Translations under genes and position numbers: made by a program | Assembly: GCA_049323495.1 (NCBI GenBank) | Contig: JBMONG010000033.1 | Coordinates: 424,261-488,260, forward strand | Direction: 5' to 3' | Source of the DNA: Reyranella sp049323495 | GTDB lineage: Bacteria > Pseudomonadota > Alphaproteobacteria > Reyranellales > Reyranellaceae | Length of the DNA stretch: 64,000 nt | Notes under the pieces: generated by a model | What the model was told of the DNA's origin: nothing | The model's input: only the letters and a program-made list of their open reading frames with translations | Database searches by the model: none | Shown here: positions 41,216 through 50,072 of the stretch, piece after piece | Position numbering within the stretch: the first letter of the stretch is position 1 | Layout of the letters: every line of letters starts with the position of its first letter

Positions 41216-42457
41216 TCAGCGGTTGGCGCGAGCGACCGCTGCGTTCAGCAGCAGGTTGGCACCCGGCACGGAGCGGGCGAGCTCGATCGCCTCGTTGACG
41301 TTGTGGCTGATCCCTTCATGACAGGGGGTGAAGATCATGGCCGTCGGCGCCATCGTGGCCACGGCATAGGCATCGTGCCCGGCCTGGCTGCGCATCTCCC
41401 GATAGGGCAGGCCGAGCTCCCGGGCGGTGGCCTTCAGCAGCTCAATGCAGTCCGGCGAGAAAAGCTCGGTGCCCCAGCTCCAGCCCTCGGCGATCTCGAT
41501 CTCGACATTCGCCTTGCGGGCGGCCGCGACGATGGCCTCGTGCACCTCCGCCTTCATGGCCTCGAAGCGGGCGCCGTCGATGTGCCGGAAATCGACGGTG
41601 AGCCTCACTTCCTCGGCATAGGTGCCGGGCAGGTTGGGGAAGCTCTCGATGCGCGTCGTCGTCGTGCGCCCCTCGTCGGACGCATAGGCGAGACCGATGT
41701 CGTTGACGGCAGCGATGACATAGCCTGCGCCGACCAGCGCGTTGCGCCGCATCGCCATCGGCGTGCCGCCGGCATGGCCGGTATCGCCCCTGACCGTGAG
41801 CCGCAGCGCCTGGGTGCGGTAGCCGCCGACCACGATACCGATGTCGCACCCCTCGCGATCGAGCACCGGGGCCTGCTCGATATGCAGCTCCAGGTAGGCA
41901 TCGAAGGCGCGGTCGCCCAGCGGCGCCGGTCCGGCATAGCCGATCTCGTCCAGCGCCTGTTCCACGGTGACGCCGGAATCGTCCGTCGTCGCCAGCACGT
42001 TCTCCAGCGGCAGCACCTTGGCGAAGGCCATCGATCCCATCATCGGGGGGCTGAAGCGTGCGCCCTCCTCGTTGGTCCAGCAGATGACCTCGATGCCGCG
42101 CCGGGTCGTGAGCCCGCGATCGTTCAGCGTCCGCACCACTTCCAGGCCGCACAGCACACCCAGGATACCGTCGTATCGGCCGCCGCAGATCTGGGTATCG
42201 AGATGGCTGCCGATGGCGACCGGCGGCAGCGACGGCTCGCTGCCCGGGCGCCGGGCGAAGATGTTTCCCAGCCGGTCGATCTCGACAGTGCAGCCCGCCT
42301 CCCGTGCCCAGCCGACGAACAGGTCGCGCATCTGCTTGTCCTCGGCCGATAGCGCCAGCCGGCGCAGCCCGACATCGCGGAAGCGGCCGATCTCGGCCGA
42401 CCGCTCCAGGGTCTCCCACAACCTCTGGGCATCGATCTCCAGGACGTTCGTCGCCAC
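41216..42457 (-). CDS. Zn-dependent amidohydrolase (N-carbamoyl-L-amino-acid hydrolase/allantoate amidohydrolase family)
   Basis: 413 residues of the M20-related HyuC/AmaB/AllC family. Di-metal ligands are visible: GSHLDT (His, Asp), CWTNEEGARF (Glu pair), LELHIEQ (His) and CHEGISHNVNEA (His near the C-terminus). It removes a carbamoyl or ureido group. The GTG at 42457 has a strong GAGGAG 9 nt upstream and gives family length; ATG at 42514 would add 19 unconserved residues. Same direction as the dpp operon, 156 bp upstream. With HyuAB it completes a hydantoin-to-amino-acid route. Confidence 0.88.
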   Translation of the reverse strand: MATNVLEIDAQRLWETLERSAEIGRFRDVGLRRLALSAEDKQMRDLFVGWAREAGCTVEIDRLGNIFARRPGSEPSLPPVAIGSHLDTQICGGRYDGILGVLCGLEVVRTLNDRGLTTRRGIEVICWTNEEGARFSPPMMGSMAFAKVLPLENVLATTDDSGVTVEQALDEIGYAGPAPLGDRAFDAYLELHIEQAPVLDREGCDIGIVVGGYRTQALRLTVRGDTGHAGGTPMAMRRNALVGAGYVIAAVNDIGLAYASDEGRTTTTRIESFPNLPGTYAEEVRLTVDFRHIDGARFEAMKAEVHEAIVAAARKANVEIEIAEGWSWGTELFSPDCIELLKATARELGLPYREMRSQAGHDAYAVATMAPTAMIFTPCHEGISHNVNEAIELARSVPGANLLLNAAVARANR

Positions 42458-42540
42458 GGGCCCGCTCCTCGCCGCTGTTGTCGCTGCCGCCTTGCCTCGC
42501 AACGATGGAAACATACCAAGAAGCGTGCCAGTGATCGGCC

Positions 42541-44106
42541 ATGGAATTCGAGTACGACTACATCATCATCGGCGGCGGTTCGGCCGGCGCCGTCCTGGCG
42601 GCGCGCCTCAGCGAGGCGCCGGGCCTGCGCATCCTCCTGCTGGAGGCCGGCCGCGATTTCACGACGGCCGAGACGCCGCAGCATATCCGCATCCCAAATC
42701 CGCTACGCGCCATCGCCGACGACGACTATCGCTGGCCCAGGCTGCTGGCCCGGCGCACTGAGCGCCAGGAGCCGAAGCTGCTGTGGCGAGGGCGGGCAAT
42801 CGGGGGCAGCTCGACGATCAACGGGCAGATCGCCATCCGCGGCATCCCGGAGGATTTCGAGGACTGGGTGAACGAAGGCGCCGCCGGCTGGGGTTGGCAA
42901 GAGGTGCTACCCTACTTCCGCAAGCTCGAGGCCGACACGGACTTCGGCGACCAACCCTATCATGGCAAGGACGGCCCGATCCCGGTCTATCGCGCCCCGA
43001 TCGAGGCCTGGGGCCATGTCGATCGCGCCCTGCGTGAGGCCGCGCTGGGGCTGGGCTACGGATGGTGCGCCGACCACAACGCGCCCGAAGGCACGGGCGT
43101 ATCGCCCTATGCCATCAACAGCCGCGAAGGGTCGCGCATCTCCACGAACGACGGCTACCTCGAGCCGGCCCGCGGCCGCGCCAACCTGACCATCGTGGGC
43201 CATGCGCTGGTCGACACGCTGCAGTTCGAGGGCAACCGCCCGCAGGCCAGCGGCGTCCGGGTGCTGCTGGGTGGCGAGAGCCGGTCGGTGCGCGCACGGC
43301 GGGAGGTCATCCTGGCGGCCGGCGCCATCCATTCGCCGGCCATCCTCCAGCGCTCGGGCATCGGCCCGGCGGACGTGCTGAAGGGGCTGGGCATCGGTGT
43401 CGTGGCCGACCGGCCCGTGGGCCGGCACCTGCTCGACCATCCGATCCTGGGCCTGATGCTCGACCTGCGCGAAAGCGCGCGGGTCAGCACGCTGATGCAC
43501 CGGCACACCAACTGCTGCGTGCGCTACAGTTCGGGCCTCGCCGGCTCGGGCATCAACGACATGATCATGATCGCGGGCAATCTGCGGCCGGAGGAGGATG
43601 GCGGCACGGCCCGCGCCCGTCTGGCCGTCTCCGCGTTCCAGGCGCTGAGCGAAGGGGTCGTGCAGATCACGACCCGCGATCCCGCCATCGACCCTCGCGT
43701 CGACGAGCGCATGCTGTCGCACGAGAGCGATCTCCTGCGCATGCGCGACGGCATCCACCGCCTCGTTGAAATTGCACGGCATCCCGGTGTGCAGTCCATC
43801 GCCACACGCGTCGAGTACGGCTCGACCGGACGTTCGATAGACGAGCCTTTCACATCCGGCGGGCTGGACGATTGGATGTTCGCCGAGTGTTCCGATGCCC
43901 AGCACGCCAGCGGCACCTGCCGCATAGGGGCGACCGAGGACCCGCGGTCGGTGGTCGACCCGGAGTGCCGCGTCATCGGCTGCGGCGGCTTGCGCGTCAT
44001 CGACGCCTCGATCATGCCGACCGTGGTGCGCGCCAACACCCATTTCACCACCGTCATGATCGCGGAGAAGATGGCCGACCGCCTGAAGGGGGCTGCGGCG
44101 GGCTGA
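42541..44106 (+). CDS. GMC-family FAD-dependent oxidoreductase
   Basis: 521 residues. FAD-binding YIIIGGGSAGAVLAARLSE (residues 7-25), the GMC signature GRAIGGSSTINGQIAIRG, the second signature GAIHSPAILQRSGIG, and the C-terminal active-site region with CSDAQHASGTCRIG and MPTVVRANTHFTT. Members oxidise alcohols (choline, glucose, alcohols of aromatic or polyol type). The substrate here is unknown. Divergent from the amidohydrolase gene. Confidence 0.9.
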   Translation: MEFEYDYIIIGGGSAGAVLAARLSEAPGLRILLLEAGRDFTTAETPQHIRIPNPLRAIADDDYRWPRLLARRTERQEPKLLWRGRAIGGSSTINGQIAIRGIPEDFEDWVNEGAAGWGWQEVLPYFRKLEADTDFGDQPYHGKDGPIPVYRAPIEAWGHVDRALREAALGLGYGWCADHNAPEGTGVSPYAINSREGSRISTNDGYLEPARGRANLTIVGHALVDTLQFEGNRPQASGVRVLLGGESRSVRARREVILAAGAIHSPAILQRSGIGPADVLKGLGIGVVADRPVGRHLLDHPILGLMLDLRESARVSTLMHRHTNCCVRYSSGLAGSGINDMIMIAGNLRPEEDGGTARARLAVSAFQALSEGVVQITTRDPAIDPRVDERMLSHESDLLRMRDGIHRLVEIARHPGVQSIATRVEYGSTGRSIDEPFTSGGLDDWMFAECSDAQHASGTCRIGATEDPRSVVDPECRVIGCGGLRVIDASIMPTVVRANTHFTTVMIAEKMADRLKGAAAG

Positions 44107-44198
44107 CGGCGGCAATATTCTCGCCATTCTTGCCGTGCATCTGCTCTACAGCGCGCAGGCTGGCGGACCGCCGGGCTGCGGCCTAGAACGAGTACCCC

Positions 44199-45176
44199 GT
44201 GGCTCACGCCGTCAGCACTTTCTCGTTCCGTTCCGACCGGATATCGCCCGTCGCCGTTGCGCTGGCGGTGCTGCTGCACGGCACGGCGGCACTGATCCTG
44301 TGGTGGCTGGCGCAGGCGCCGCCAAAGCCCCCGCAGGAAGAGGTGATCGAGATCACCCTGGAGCAGCCCAAGCCGCCGGATCCACCCAAGCCGGCGGAGC
44401 CACCCAAGCCACCGCCGCCCCAACCCAAGGTGCAACTCGCCCCGAAGCCCGAGCCCGTGGTCGAGGGGCTGAAGCCGCCGGCGCCGATTGTCGCCGACAA
44501 GCGGACGCAGGTCCCGCCGGCCGGCGATCCCACCAAGGAGTCGACGCCCGCACCCGCGCCACCGCCGCAAGCAGATACTCCGCAGCAGGCGGAGCCGCCG
44601 CCCGAGCCGCCAGCGGCCACCGAACAGGCGGCTGCCTCGCCCAAGCCCGAGGACGCCGGCGAACGGCCGACACCGCCTCCACCGGCCCCCGCGCCGCCGC
44701 AGAAACAGGCCCTCGTGGCGCCTCCCCCGAAGCCGCAGCCTCCCGCCTCGCCGCCGCCGCAGCCACTGCGCCCGCAGTACAAGCCTTCGCCGCAGACGAC
44801 CATGCCCTCGCGGCTTCCTCCCGCCGGCAAGCCTTCGGACAATTCTTCGCACGCACCATTCGTCAATCCCGCCGACGCGTACAACCGCGCACGTGCCGCC
44901 GACAACTATCTCTGGCAGGTCGTGCGCAAGCTGCAGGGCTATCGCTACTACGCCCAAGTCAATGCGAGCCAGGGCATCACCGTCGTGCGGATCGTGATCG
45001 CGCGGGACGGCCGCCTGCTGCGTGCCGAGGTGGTACGTTCCAGCGGCTATGAAGAGTTCGACCGCGGCGTGCTGGCCGGTGTGCGCGCCGGCTCGCCCTA
45101 TGCGCCGCTGCCGTCCAACATCAGCGGCGACAGCGCCACCTTCGACCTGCCGCTGATCTCCATCAACCGGCAGTGA
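44199..45176 (+). CDS. TonB-family energy-transducing protein
   Basis: 325 residues. One N-terminal membrane helix (SPVAVALAVLLHGTAALIL, about 16-34), a Pro/Lys/Glu/Gln-rich periplasmic spacer (about 40-215), and a C-terminal TonB-like domain (about 230-320: LQGYRYYAQVNASQGITVV, ARDGRLLRAEVVRSSG, FDRGVLAGV). It would couple inner-membrane energy to an outer-membrane receptor, but no exbB, exbD or receptor gene is present here. Start is GTG without a strong ribosome site. It converges on the P450-peroxidase gene (14-bp gap). Confidence 0.8.
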   Translation: MAHAVSTFSFRSDRISPVAVALAVLLHGTAALILWWLAQAPPKPPQEEVIEITLEQPKPPDPPKPAEPPKPPPPQPKVQLAPKPEPVVEGLKPPAPIVADKRTQVPPAGDPTKESTPAPAPPPQADTPQQAEPPPEPPAATEQAAASPKPEDAGERPTPPPPAPAPPQKQALVAPPPKPQPPASPPPQPLRPQYKPSPQTTMPSRLPPAGKPSDNSSHAPFVNPADAYNRARAADNYLWQVVRKLQGYRYYAQVNASQGITVVRIVIARDGRLLRAEVVRSSGYEEFDRGVLAGVRAGSPYAPLPSNISGDSATFDLPLISINRQ

Positions 45177-45186
45177 CCGCCGGTTC

Positions 45187-45209
45187 GGCGTCAGCGCGTC
45201 GCTGACGCC
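45187..45209. terminator. Hairpin between convergent genes
   Basis: A perfect 10-bp stem (GGCGTCAGCG/CGCTGACGCC) with a 3-nt loop overlaps the last codons of the P450-peroxidase gene and lies 10 bp after the TonB-like stop. No T-run on either side, so terminator function is inferred from position. Confidence 0.45.
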
Positions 45210-48200
45210 ATGTAGCGGAGCGCTGACCGGCTCGGCATGAAGAAGTAGCCGCCGCCCCGGACCGTCACGAAGCTTTCCATGTTCTTCAGGGTCACGGGCC
45301 CTACGGTCGTCGGGATCGTGAAGACGTCCTTCTCGGGTGACTCCGCGGTCGACACGATCGGATCGGGCTCGTTCTGGAGGCCCTGGAAGGACGGTGCGCT
45401 GATCCAGGATTGCTGCAGGAACTCGAACTGCCGCTCGAGATCGGCGCAGATGGCGACGAACATCATCCCCTTCTCGCTTCCGCCCGAGGTTTCGTAGGTC
45501 CGGCCGCGACGCAGGATGCGATGGCGCTTGATGATCTCCGTCTCGATCGGGTCGTCGGGCTGCATGCCGCCGCGCGGATTGGCGCGACGGATATGCGCGC
45601 CGAACGGGCACTGCAGGCCCTGCGGATCGTCGACGCCGAAATTGAAGTCGTTGTCGCCCGACGATGCCGTCCGTCCCGGCCGTCCGCCACCCCGGCGTGC
45701 CAGCGGCCGGCCGTCCTTCCACCGCCCCATCATCTTCGCCGCGATCCAGTCGGGCGTGGCCTTCTGGCCGACGATCGCTTCCAGGTTCCTGTACTGGCTG
45801 TTCAGGAGATCCGCCTGCCGGCACAGAAAATTGTCGAAGCGTTCGACGTGCTGCTCCATCTGCCGCACGGCCATGAAGGTGCCGTTGCGGCCGAAATCCC
45901 GCAGGTCGCTGCTGCGCGCGGCGCGAAAGCGCGGGAAGCGCCAGCCCGTCTCAGACTCCGGCACGGCGACGGCGAGGTCGTTGCGCCGGTCCATCTCGGC
46001 CGGCAGCGTGATGGGCGGCGCGGCGTAGCCGCTGTTGCCGCGATAGCCCAGGATCATCTCGCCCGGCTCGACGAGGTCGAGCGTCGTCGCATCCTTGGCC
46101 GAGCGCTGGGTGCCGCGAATGACGGGCTGCGAGATGCCGTCGCGGAAGCCGAAATGCTCGTAGAAGGCCTTGCCGCCCGTCTCCCTGCTTTTCGCCGTCG
46201 GCTGCGTGCCGACCGTGAACAGAAAGGCGTCCGCCCCGAGCACCTGGCGATGCCGGTCCAGGGTGGCGGCGCAGTCGGCCTCGCTCCTGCCATACACGAA
46301 CAGCATCGCATCGACCGCCTTCTCCTCTCGGGCGATGCCGGGCACGTCCGCCCAACGCCACTCGACCGGCGCCGATGCCCCCTCATCGCGCAGCACCCTG
46401 CCACGGCTGCCCATGCCCATCCGGAAGGCCGGCGGGAACGACGACATCAGCACCTCGGCGTCGTCGGCGATGCCAGCCGGATTCAGGATCCGGGCGACCC
46501 CCGCCGCCGAAAAGCCCACGAAGGTCGGCTCCTCGCCCGGCCTCGAGAGTTCGCCGAACGTGACGGCGTCGCCCAGCATCGCGAGCCAGTCGTGCACCTT
46601 GCGGCGCCCCTCCTGCCCAGACATGTCCGGCAGCGAGATCGCCGCGCAGACCGTATGCTCGAGCATGGGATAGCCCTTGAACACCAGGGACTGCACATGC
46701 TCGGCTTCGATGGTCGTCGCCGGGAGCTGCATGGTGCCGAAGCAGTCCAGCCAGGCCTGCGCGGCGGTGTCCGTCCGGGCCCGCATCAGGCCGTCATGTA
46801 TCATCGCGTTGGTCCGGATCTGATCAGTCGTCAGATGCGGGAAGCGGCTGTACCAGAACAGCGACGGGCGCTGCTGGCGACGGACCCAGCGCTTGAAGCG
46901 GCTGCCGTCGCTGGCGCCATCCAGGATCAGGAAGCGCGTGGACGGAAAGCCCTTGCCGTTGCTCCACGCCGCCGTCTGGCCCTTGTGCGCCTTGGTGACG
47001 AAATCCTCCAGGTAGCTCTCCCAGCTCCCGTCATAGTTCGAGAAGAACACCATCGTGTTGGCGCCGGGCAGCCGCAGCCAGCGCGCGTAGTGGATCGTGC
47101 CCATGTTGAGCACGAAGCCCGGCCGGTACCAGTAGGTCACGAGCTTGGCGATACCCCAGAGCGCCACGGCGAGGGTCACGCGCCGGAACCAGCCTTCCTT
47201 CAGCGGCGTCACGGCCACGATGTGGTTCTGTGCGTAGCCCGGCGCATTCTCGCGCCTGGCGATCTCGCGCAGGCTGGCCAGCGGCGCCGAGCGCTCGTCC
47301 ACGGCGTCGCGCGACTCGTGGAAGCGCAGAACTCCGAGCGCCGCGCCTGCGAGGACGCCCAGGCCGACGATCGTGGAGGCCATGCCCGTGGCGACCGAGA
47401 ACAGCATCCAGCCGACCACCTGAAGCGCCTCGTCGACAAACGCAGCATCCAGCCTCAGAGCCGCCAGCGACTGGAACAGCGTGCCCATCAGCCAGACCGG
47501 CACCTGACCGATGTCCGGCCGCAGCCCTGGATCGACGATGAGTTGATAGGCGACATAGGCCGCGAACGCCGCCACGGCCGCCAGCACCACCCCGCGCGAG
47601 CGGCCGAGCGCCGACCGCCAGTTGTCCAGGAACGCCACGCCGGCCACGTATTGCGGTCGCAGCATCGCAATGCCTGCCGCGACGGCGATGACACAGCGCA
47701 GCTCCGGCCACATCCTCGGCAGGATGGCCTCCAGCACCCAGCCGACAATCCAGGCATTGAGCCAGGCCAGCGCGCCGACCAATGCCGCCGCCGCGAGCAG
47801 GCCCAGCCCGATCATCGGATAAGGCAGCGCGCGGCGGAAACGCGCGACCATGTCCAGCAGCCGGACGAAGCCGTCGCGTGCGAAGCCCGCACACAGCAGA
47901 ACGACCACGCCGAAGAGGCTGCCGAAGGCGACGACCTGGGCCGCCACGTGCGGCCGGACGAACTGGTAGATCATCGCCGCCTCGAAGGTCACCAGCAGGA
48001 AGACCAGCCATCGGGCATGGGTCGCGGCCCGGGAGGTCAGGACGGCCTGCAGTCCGGCCGTGGTGCCGCCGGTCCATTCGGAAATGGCTAGCCGTCGCCG
48101 GGAGGGCCTGATCAACGAGTCCCTCAGCCGCTTGTCGGGATGGCGCCGGATGGCGCGGCGGACATGGGCCAGCGCCTTCATCGGGCGCATCCCGGGCCCG

Positions 48201-50059
48201 CCCCGCGTGCGCACGAATCTGTCGAGAAAGCCGCGCGCCGCATCCGCGACCCGTTCCTGGATCTCGATGTCCGTGACGGGACAGTCCGGCGTGCCATTGA
48301 ATTCCAGGCCCGTCGCCTCCCATGGCAGGAAGCTCAGCCGGATGCGGTTGCGGACCAGCACGTCATGGAACGCGCCGTCGCCATGTTCGGCCATGCGGAA
48401 GATGTCCGCGAGGTAGGGCTCGGCCTTGTCGGCGACCAGCCGCAACGCGCTTTCGCCGTCGCCATCGACGTTGAGTTCCAGGACCAGGCGGGCGTCGCTG
48501 CCCCCGCCACGGTCGTCGGGCTCCGCATGGAAGGCTGACAGCGAGGCGAAATGCACGAGCCCCGTCTCGCCCAGCGCCTGGCCGAGCGGGCTGTCGTGGC
48601 GGGCGGGATTGCCCAGCGCCGCGATCTTCGCCTGCACCTCTTCCAGCGTCGCGTGGGGAAGAAGCCGCGACTGGATGGTGATGAGCGTCTGCTTGCGCGG
48701 TGCGACCACCGTGTCGAACTCCATGTCCAGGCGTCGCGGGAACGCGCCCAGATAGGACAGCCAGCCGGTCCGCTCGCGGGAGAACCTGATGCCGGGACGG
48801 GCGAGGAGTACCTGGAAGATCTCCGTGATCTGCTCCATCGCCACCCAGATGCCGAGACACTCGTGGCTTTCGGTGCCGAACATCAGCCAGGCGCGCTCGT
48901 TGCCCGGCCGTTCGGGCCAGAAGTCTCCGGCGCGCTCGAAGGCCCGGCCATCGCGCAGCGCCGACATCAGCCCGACCAGCACCACCGAGCCGGCTCGCAC
49001 CCGCCGGCCTGCGATGGTCGTGTCCTTCGACGCGTGGCGCCAGACGCCCGGCAGCAGGGCCGGGTTGAGCCGCGCAGCCTCGAGCAGGATACCGAACAGC
49101 TTTCGCCGGTTGAGCTCGCGATCCGCCGCCAGCGCCGGATTCTCGCAGGCCGCTGCCAGGGCGATTGCCTGGGCCAGTGCCTTTGGATGGCGGCGCAGCT
49201 CCTCCAGGATCTTGCCGGCCGCCAGGGAATTGGTCGGGATGAGGCCCGTCAGCGTGCCGATGGTGATCGCGCGGATCTCGTCCTTGCCCGGCATGCCGCT
49301 GTTTGCGTGCCGACAGGCGACGAGCCGGTCGAGGATCGTGCGATCCTGCGGACCCGATCGGGAAAAGCGTCGCTCCGCCTTGTCGATCGCACGGTCGATC
49401 AGATAGCGGACGCGGATGGCGGCGCTCAGGGCGGTCCGCCGGGCGACCGGGTTGCCGAGCGGATCGGCGAAGATCAGGTTGGAGATGGCGAAGGAGCGGT
49501 CCAGGAAGGCATTCGGATCCTCGAGATCCAGGCCGAAATATTCGTCGGCCGTCTCCGTGAACACGCGGCCCAGCAGGTCGCGCATGACGTCGATGCGGCC
49601 GCCGGAACCGTCGAGCAGCCTCTCCGCGTAGTAACGCGTGCGGGAGAGAATCTGCTTGAGGTCGGCGGCGCGCCGCTCCGGCGGCATTGCCGCATCCATG
49701 ATCGCGCGCTGGGCATCGTGCTCTGGGCCATCCATGCCGAGCGCGAAGTTGACGCCGCCGGTGATCTTGGTCATTTCCGGCCCGAACGGCACGCGGAAGT
49801 CCTCGCGGTTCCGCAGCACCGCCACCACGTCGTCATAGCGATTGACGATGGTGAGCCGGCCGAAGCGGTAGACGGGCCAGACCGTCCGCATCAACCAGCT
49901 GGCCGACAGCAGCAGGAGCCGCGTCCAGGCCCGCGCGGCGCTCTTGTAGTCGCTGTCGATGCCCATGTCGTTGACGTCGAAGGGCGGATACTGCTCGCCG
50001 CCCGCCGCTTCCGCCTGCTCGTAGCGGCGGATCTTGTCGAAGTACTTCAGTTCAAGCAT
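45191..50059 (-). CDS. Cytochrome P450 - multi-pass membrane - DyP-type peroxidase fusion protein
   Basis: 1,622 residues with two haem-enzyme domains. Residues about 60-445 form a P450: ExxR at Glu327/Arg330 and haem-ligand Cys401 in FGTESHECLG. The I-helix segment TGLIPT (271-276) lacks the usual acidic residue. Residues about 480-640 are a globular domain with weak similarity to about 985-1100. Between them lie roughly seven membrane helices (about 684-975). The C-terminus (about 1110-1622) is a DyP-type peroxidase: GFRDG (1304-1308), proximal His1489 in CPFGAHIRRANPR, and the distal-side RHRILRRGR, MMFVAICADLERQFEF. ATG 50059 starts 13 bp after the regulator stop; ATG 50116 (+19 residues) has a better ribosome site but overlaps the regulator by 44 bp. 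Expected role: membrane-bound oxidation of a hydrophobic substrate, perhaps with peroxide. Confidence 0.85.
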   Translation of the reverse strand: MLELKYFDKIRRYEQAEAAGGEQYPPFDVNDMGIDSDYKSAARAWTRLLLLSASWLMRTVWPVYRFGRLTIVNRYDDVVAVLRNREDFRVPFGPEMTKITGGVNFALGMDGPEHDAQRAIMDAAMPPERRAADLKQILSRTRYYAERLLDGSGGRIDVMRDLLGRVFTETADEYFGLDLEDPNAFLDRSFAISNLIFADPLGNPVARRTALSAAIRVRYLIDRAIDKAERRFSRSGPQDRTILDRLVACRHANSGMPGKDEIRAITIGTLTGLIPTNSLAAGKILEELRRHPKALAQAIALAAACENPALAADRELNRRKLFGILLEAARLNPALLPGVWRHASKDTTIAGRRVRAGSVVLVGLMSALRDGRAFERAGDFWPERPGNERAWLMFGTESHECLGIWVAMEQITEIFQVLLARPGIRFSRERTGWLSYLGAFPRRLDMEFDTVVAPRKQTLITIQSRLLPHATLEEVQAKIAALGNPARHDSPLGQALGETGLVHFASLSAFHAEPDDRGGGSDARLVLELNVDGDGESALRLVADKAEPYLADIFRMAEHGDGAFHDVLVRNRIRLSFLPWEATGLEFNGTPDCPVTDIEIQERVADAARGFLDRFVRTRGGPGMRPMKALAHVRRAIRRHPDKRLRDSLIRPSRRRLAISEWTGGTTAGLQAVLTSRAATHARWLVFLLVTFEAAMIYQFVRPHVAAQVVAFGSLFGVVVLLCAGFARDGFVRLLDMVARFRRALPYPMIGLGLLAAAALVGALAWLNAWIVGWVLEAILPRMWPELRCVIAVAAGIAMLRPQYVAGVAFLDNWRSALGRSRGVVLAAVAAFAAYVAYQLIVDPGLRPDIGQVPVWLMGTLFQSLAALRLDAAFVDEALQVVGWMLFSVATGMASTIVGLGVLAGAALGVLRFHESRDAVDERSAPLASLREIARRENAPGYAQNHIVAVTPLKEGWFRRVTLAVALWGIAKLVTYWYRPGFVLNMGTIHYARWLRLPGANTMVFFSNYDGSWESYLEDFVTKAHKGQTAAWSNGKGFPSTRFLILDGASDGSRFKRWVRRQQRPSLFWYSRFPHLTTDQIRTNAMIHDGLMRARTDTAAQAWLDCFGTMQLPATTIEAEHVQSLVFKGYPMLEHTVCAAISLPDMSGQEGRRKVHDWLAMLGDAVTFGELSRPGEEPTFVGFSAAGVARILNPAGIADDAEVLMSSFPPAFRMGMGSRGRVLRDEGASAPVEWRWADVPGIAREEKAVDAMLFVYGRSEADCAATLDRHRQVLGADAFLFTVGTQPTAKSRETGGKAFYEHFGFRDGISQPVIRGTQRSAKDATTLDLVEPGEMILGYRGNSGYAAPPITLPAEMDRRNDLAVAVPESETGWRFPRFRAARSSDLRDFGRNGTFMAVRQMEQHVERFDNFLCRQADLLNSQYRNLEAIVGQKATPDWIAAKMMGRWKDGRPLARRGGGRPGRTASSGDNDFNFGVDDPQGLQCPFGAHIRRANPRGGMQPDDPIETEIIKRHRILRRGRTYETSGGSEKGMMFVAICADLERQFEFLQQSWISAPSFQGLQNEPDPIVSTAESPEKDVFTIPTTVGPVTLKNMESFVTVRGGGYFFMPSRSALRYMASATR

Positions 50060-50072
50060 GGGTGTCGCGGAG

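Noticed and set aside
45410..48091. Plus-strand frame of about 890 codons opposite the P450-DyP gene
   Set aside because: Composition is Arg/Gln/His/Ala-rich with no recognisable motif, while the minus-strand frame has two catalytic domains and membrane helices.
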